Below, piece after piece: positions 55,107 through 58,243 of a stretch of DNA of 58,243 bases. The position numbers and the translations under genes are program-made. Under the pieces are notes generated by a model. The model saw nothing but the letters and a program-made list of their open reading frames with translations, was not told the DNA's origin and ran no database searches. The stretch comes from Columbia Basin potato purple top phytoplasma (GTDB lineage Bacteria > Bacillota_I > Bacilli_A > Acholeplasmatales > Acholeplasmataceae). Where the stretch lies: the NCBI RefSeq assembly GCF_028595955.1, contig NZ_JANHJP010000004.1:1-58243 (forward strand), read 5' to 3'. Numbering within the stretch: the stretch's first letter is position 1; each line of letters begins with the position of its first letter.

Positions 55107-57917
55107 ATGATTAATCCAAAAACAATTACTTGAAAAAAAAGACAAAAATTTTAATGTTTTTTTAAATCAATAATAGCGATGGGAATATTATTATTGTTAG
55201 TAAATTTTCAATTTATTAAAGGAAATTATAATGACCAAAATAATTTAGAAGCTTTATTATCAAATGAAGAATATCAAACTTTAAAAAAAATAGATAATAT
55301 ATATAACAAAAGAAAAAATAAATAATGTTATGAGATTTAATAATTTGCTAGTTTATCAAGATAATATTAGAGACTTCCGACAAATATATCGAAACAAAAG
55401 CTTCAACATTATATGAAATAAAAGAAACTTTAATAACAAACGGGGCAATTTTTACAATTTAAAATTTTTATAAAATTACTTGAAATTGAAGAAGAAATAG
55501 AAATTTCAATTGTAAGACAATTTGATAGTAATAATTCAGTTTTGGCCGGAAATAATATAATATTTCAAGAAATAAAAAGAGATAACACTCAATCAAGACT
55601 TCTAAGGAACCGAATATTCCAAAAAAATGGTTTCTTTAATTGGGAGTCTCAAACGGATATGACATTTACAACAATAAAACATAATTCAAATAAAGAAGAA
55701 GAAAAATTATTTCAAAAATTTTTTAAAGAAGATGGTTCTATGAATTTGGAGCGAAGCTCTATCCAAAATACTATAAAAACAAAATATGATAATCATCCAC
55801 AAAAAATATAAAAGAAACACAAGAATTAGAAGAAATATATTATTTGACAGAAGATTGTTTAAGAAAAAATTGGCAAAAGAGCAAAAAAATAAAAACTACA
55901 TAAATAAAAAATAATAAAATTGAAAAAAAATTGAAGAAATTAGATATTTTAAGGCAGAGGAGGATCAAATGGATTAAGGTAAAAGTTCTAATAATTTAGA
56001 TGCCAAAAACACAATCTCTAATGAAATAGAAAAATATATTATTTTTTTTTGATTCAGAAGGTAAGTTAGATGCTCACAAAAACAACCTCTAATGAAATCA
56101 AAGCAAATAAAAAAAGAAAATATTATCTTGTATGTTTCAGAAGGCAAAATGTCTTTGGATAACAAAAATGTTGAATATACAAATTTGACTTTTCGACAAA
56201 ATCTGCCAGATAATTTATTATCTGAAATAATCAGTGATAAAAAAATGAATTGTTCAAAATAAATGAAAATTTCTTTTTAATTTTAAACTTAACAAAAGAT
56301 TATTTATCATTAGATAATAATGATTTAAATAAAAAATTGATGGCTAAAATTCGCTTAAAATCATCTCAAATTTTTCAATCACTTATAATTTTTGATAAAC
56401 TTAAATTAAATGAAATATTTAATTTAAATTCAATTATTAGTTTAGATCAAGAACAAGAAAAAAATATTCAAGAATAAAATGTTTCAATTATACAAACAAA
56501 AATTAGTGAACAAAAATCCACAGAATTAAAAGAAGTTAGGTTTGAAGTTAAATTAATTGAAAATACAGATCAAAAAAACAACAAAATTATTTTAATAAAT
56601 TTAGATGATTCAAACGATTTAATTGAACTTAAAATTAATTTTAAATTAAAATCATTAAGTGAAATAATAGAATTATAAGATCCTGGATTGTAAGTTAAAG
56701 TTAGAAATATAGAATCTTTCAAAACATCTATTATTAAACAATATCCTCCTCAGTTAAATTAGCTAAAAGATATTTTAAAAATAGAATTTATTTCGAATAA
56801 TAATGAAGCTTTAATATCGTATGTCATGATAATATAAAAAAAACGGACAACAAATATTTTATAGACTCAAAAAAAACCGACCAATTAGAATTAAATTTCA
56901 ATTAAAATCAAATAATAATTCTTTTTTATCTTCTTTTTTAGGTTTTGAAGAAGTGAAAAAAAATTTAGATATATTTATGATTATTTAGGAAATCCTACAA
57001 AATATGATGGAATGAAAATTAAAATTCCATAGGGGTTATGTTTTACATGGTCCTCTTGGTACAGGTAAAACTCATTTAGCTAGAACTTTAACTTCTGATT
57101 TTGATATTCCTTTTTTCAATTATAGCGGATCTGAATTTGAAGATAAATTTATGAGTGAAGGCGCAAGAAAAGTTAGAGAAATGTTTGGTTGAATCAACAA
57201 GACATAAAAAAAAGCCCTTATATTATTTTTATAGATGAAATTGATGCTTTATTATCTCGAAGAACAAAAACAATTGATTCATCCTCAGGGAGAGAGGACT
57301 TATCTCATAATCAAATGGTTAATCAATTCTTAAGTGAATTAGACGGATTTAAAGAAGAAAAATTCCCTATTTTTTTCATAGGAGCAAAACTAATCTCTTA
57401 GATTCTTTAGATTCTGCTGCGATTCGATCTGTAATATTAGAAAAACATATTTTCATCGGTTTACATAACAAAAAAGATACTAAAATTCTTTTAAAACAAA
57501 AATTACAAGAAAAAAATTTAGATCTAGCATTATATTATGATGTTTCTAATCAAAACATAAAAGATGTAATTTTAGAAAAAATCCCTTAAAAAGGTATAAA
57601 TTTGAAATTTAGTAATGTTGATTTTATTAAATTTATTAATAAATTGTTATTAGAAGCTTATAGATCCGGACAATAATAATTCATCTGAAAAATGTTTTAT
57701 TACTGAGGATATTATTAATTAAAAATTAGAAAAAAATAAGAAGAAAAAAATTCCTGAACCTCATTATTTTCTTATAAGAAGAGAATTATAAATCAAATTT
57801 CTGTATATTTTATATTATTAGGTTTAATTATACATTTTAATTGGAATTTCTTTTTCCATATATAAAAAATATCAAAAAAATAAAAATAAAAAAATCAAAT
57901 TTTTAGAAGGTAAATAA
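55107..57917 (+). pseudogene. Decayed AAA+ ATPase (FtsH-like, PMU region)
   Basis: Pieces in several frames make one eroded protein. After an ATG at 55107 with an AGAGG site, a stop appears at once; then a helix GILLLLVNFQFIKG, long charged segments, and an AAA+ domain: GPLGTGKTHLA (Walker A, about 57049-57081), FIDEID (about 57229), SELDGF and the C-terminal lid SNVDFIKFINKLLLEAYRSG. After a further frame change a C-terminal helix and KIKFLEGK end at 57917. No HExxH protease site is seen. Many stops rule out function. Confidence 0.8.
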
Positions 57918-57921
57918 AAAA

Positions 57922-58243
57922 ATGAAAAAAAATAAATTAGTATTTCTTTTGGCTTTTGTTATTTTATTTATTGGAATTTTTTTATTTGAAATTAAAGAAC
58001 AATAGTTTAATGAAAAAATAATTTTAACCCTTATGAATTAATTGACAAAATAGTAGAAACTGATATCAAAAATTTAAAAGAAATTAGATTTTTTTGAATT
58101 AGGTTCTTTTAAACAGTTTATTTAAAAATAAAATAACACATAAAAAAGAGGAAATGAAAGAATTAATTGATTTCTTAAAACAACCTCAAAAATATCAAAA
58201 AATAGGGGCTTCAATTCCTAAAGGTGTTTTGTTAGAAGGTCCG
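57922..58243 (+). pseudogene. ftsH: Second decayed FtsH/HflB gene, cut by the window edge
   Basis: The ATG at 57922 starts an N-terminal helix (LVFLLAFVILFIGIFLF) that ends in a stop. After frame changes, [20 protein letters not shown] and [12 protein letters not shown] match the start of the FtsH AAA+ domain closely. The window ends just before Walker A would be complete. Whether the remainder is intact cannot be seen. Confidence 0.7.

Noticed and set aside
55974-56165. Minus-strand frame of 63 codons
   Set aside because: It lies antisense to the decayed AAA+ gene and has no support of its own.

Overview
The window is a very AT-rich, low-GC bacterial chromosome segment that reads as a 'Candidatus Phytoplasma' (Mollicutes, Acholeplasmatales) genome. 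TGA acts as a stop (infB and mnmG both end with it), which argues against mycoplasmas. Other pointers are malate-based metabolism (malic enzyme), a solute-binding protein anchored by an N-terminal helix, an SVM-like secreted protein, an IS3 (Tra5-type) transposase, and gene sets typical of phytoplasma 'potential mobile units' (PMUs): tmk, dnaG, a PMU-type sigma factor and membrane AAA+/FtsH-like proteins. I do not assign a species.

Layout. 1-1.7 kb: decayed PMU remnant (partial tmk, a 45-aa ORF, dnaG pseudogene). 2.1-11.5 kb (minus strand): pgi, a MATE exporter, priA, then rbfA-infB-nusA. 11.9-13.1 kb (plus): malic enzyme. 13.4-21.8 kb (minus): candidate secreted effector, trpS, a membrane protein, dnaN, dnaA, and an nrdI-nrdE fusion. 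21.8-22.5 kb: a repeat-rich non-coding divergence region that is a candidate origin. 22.6-28.7 kb (plus): glyA, rpmE, tdk, tadA, the SRP RNA gene, a membrane protein, mnmG, rsmG. 28.8-45.7 kb (minus): opp/dpp peptide importer with a frameshifted binding protein, a heterodimeric ABC exporter, groES-groEL, rpmH-rnpA-yidC, an M42 peptidase, a membrane protein, and infC-rpmI-rplT behind a structured leader. 46.0-47.3 kb: IS3-family element. 47.4-58.2 kb: PMU-type region with an intact minus-strand set (sigma factor, four membrane proteins including an AAA+ ATPase, a secreted protein), gene fragments, and two decayed plus-strand AAA+/FtsH-like genes, the last cut by the window edge.

How it fits together. 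The middle is the conserved bacterial origin neighbourhood (dnaA, dnaN, mnmG, rsmG, rpmH, rnpA, yidC) mixed with translation genes and transport. Nutrition relies on peptide import, malate oxidation and nucleotide salvage/reduction (tdk, NrdI-NrdE). Both ends are mobile-unit material, old and decayed on the left, partly intact on the right.

Most notable observations: a PriA that keeps all eight zinc cysteines but has lost its helicase motifs; a DnaA with altered DNA-reading signature residues beside a repeat-rich region poor in classical DnaA boxes; an NrdI-NrdE fusion; an L20 with a Rho_N-like tail; an SRP RNA whose apical loop is not GNRR; a malic-enzyme promoter whose spacer is made of TTTA repeats; and an undescribed-looking membrane AAA+/coiled-coil/secreted-protein gene set under a dedicated sigma factor. 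All functional calls come from reading the sequence and family knowledge; no database search was possible.
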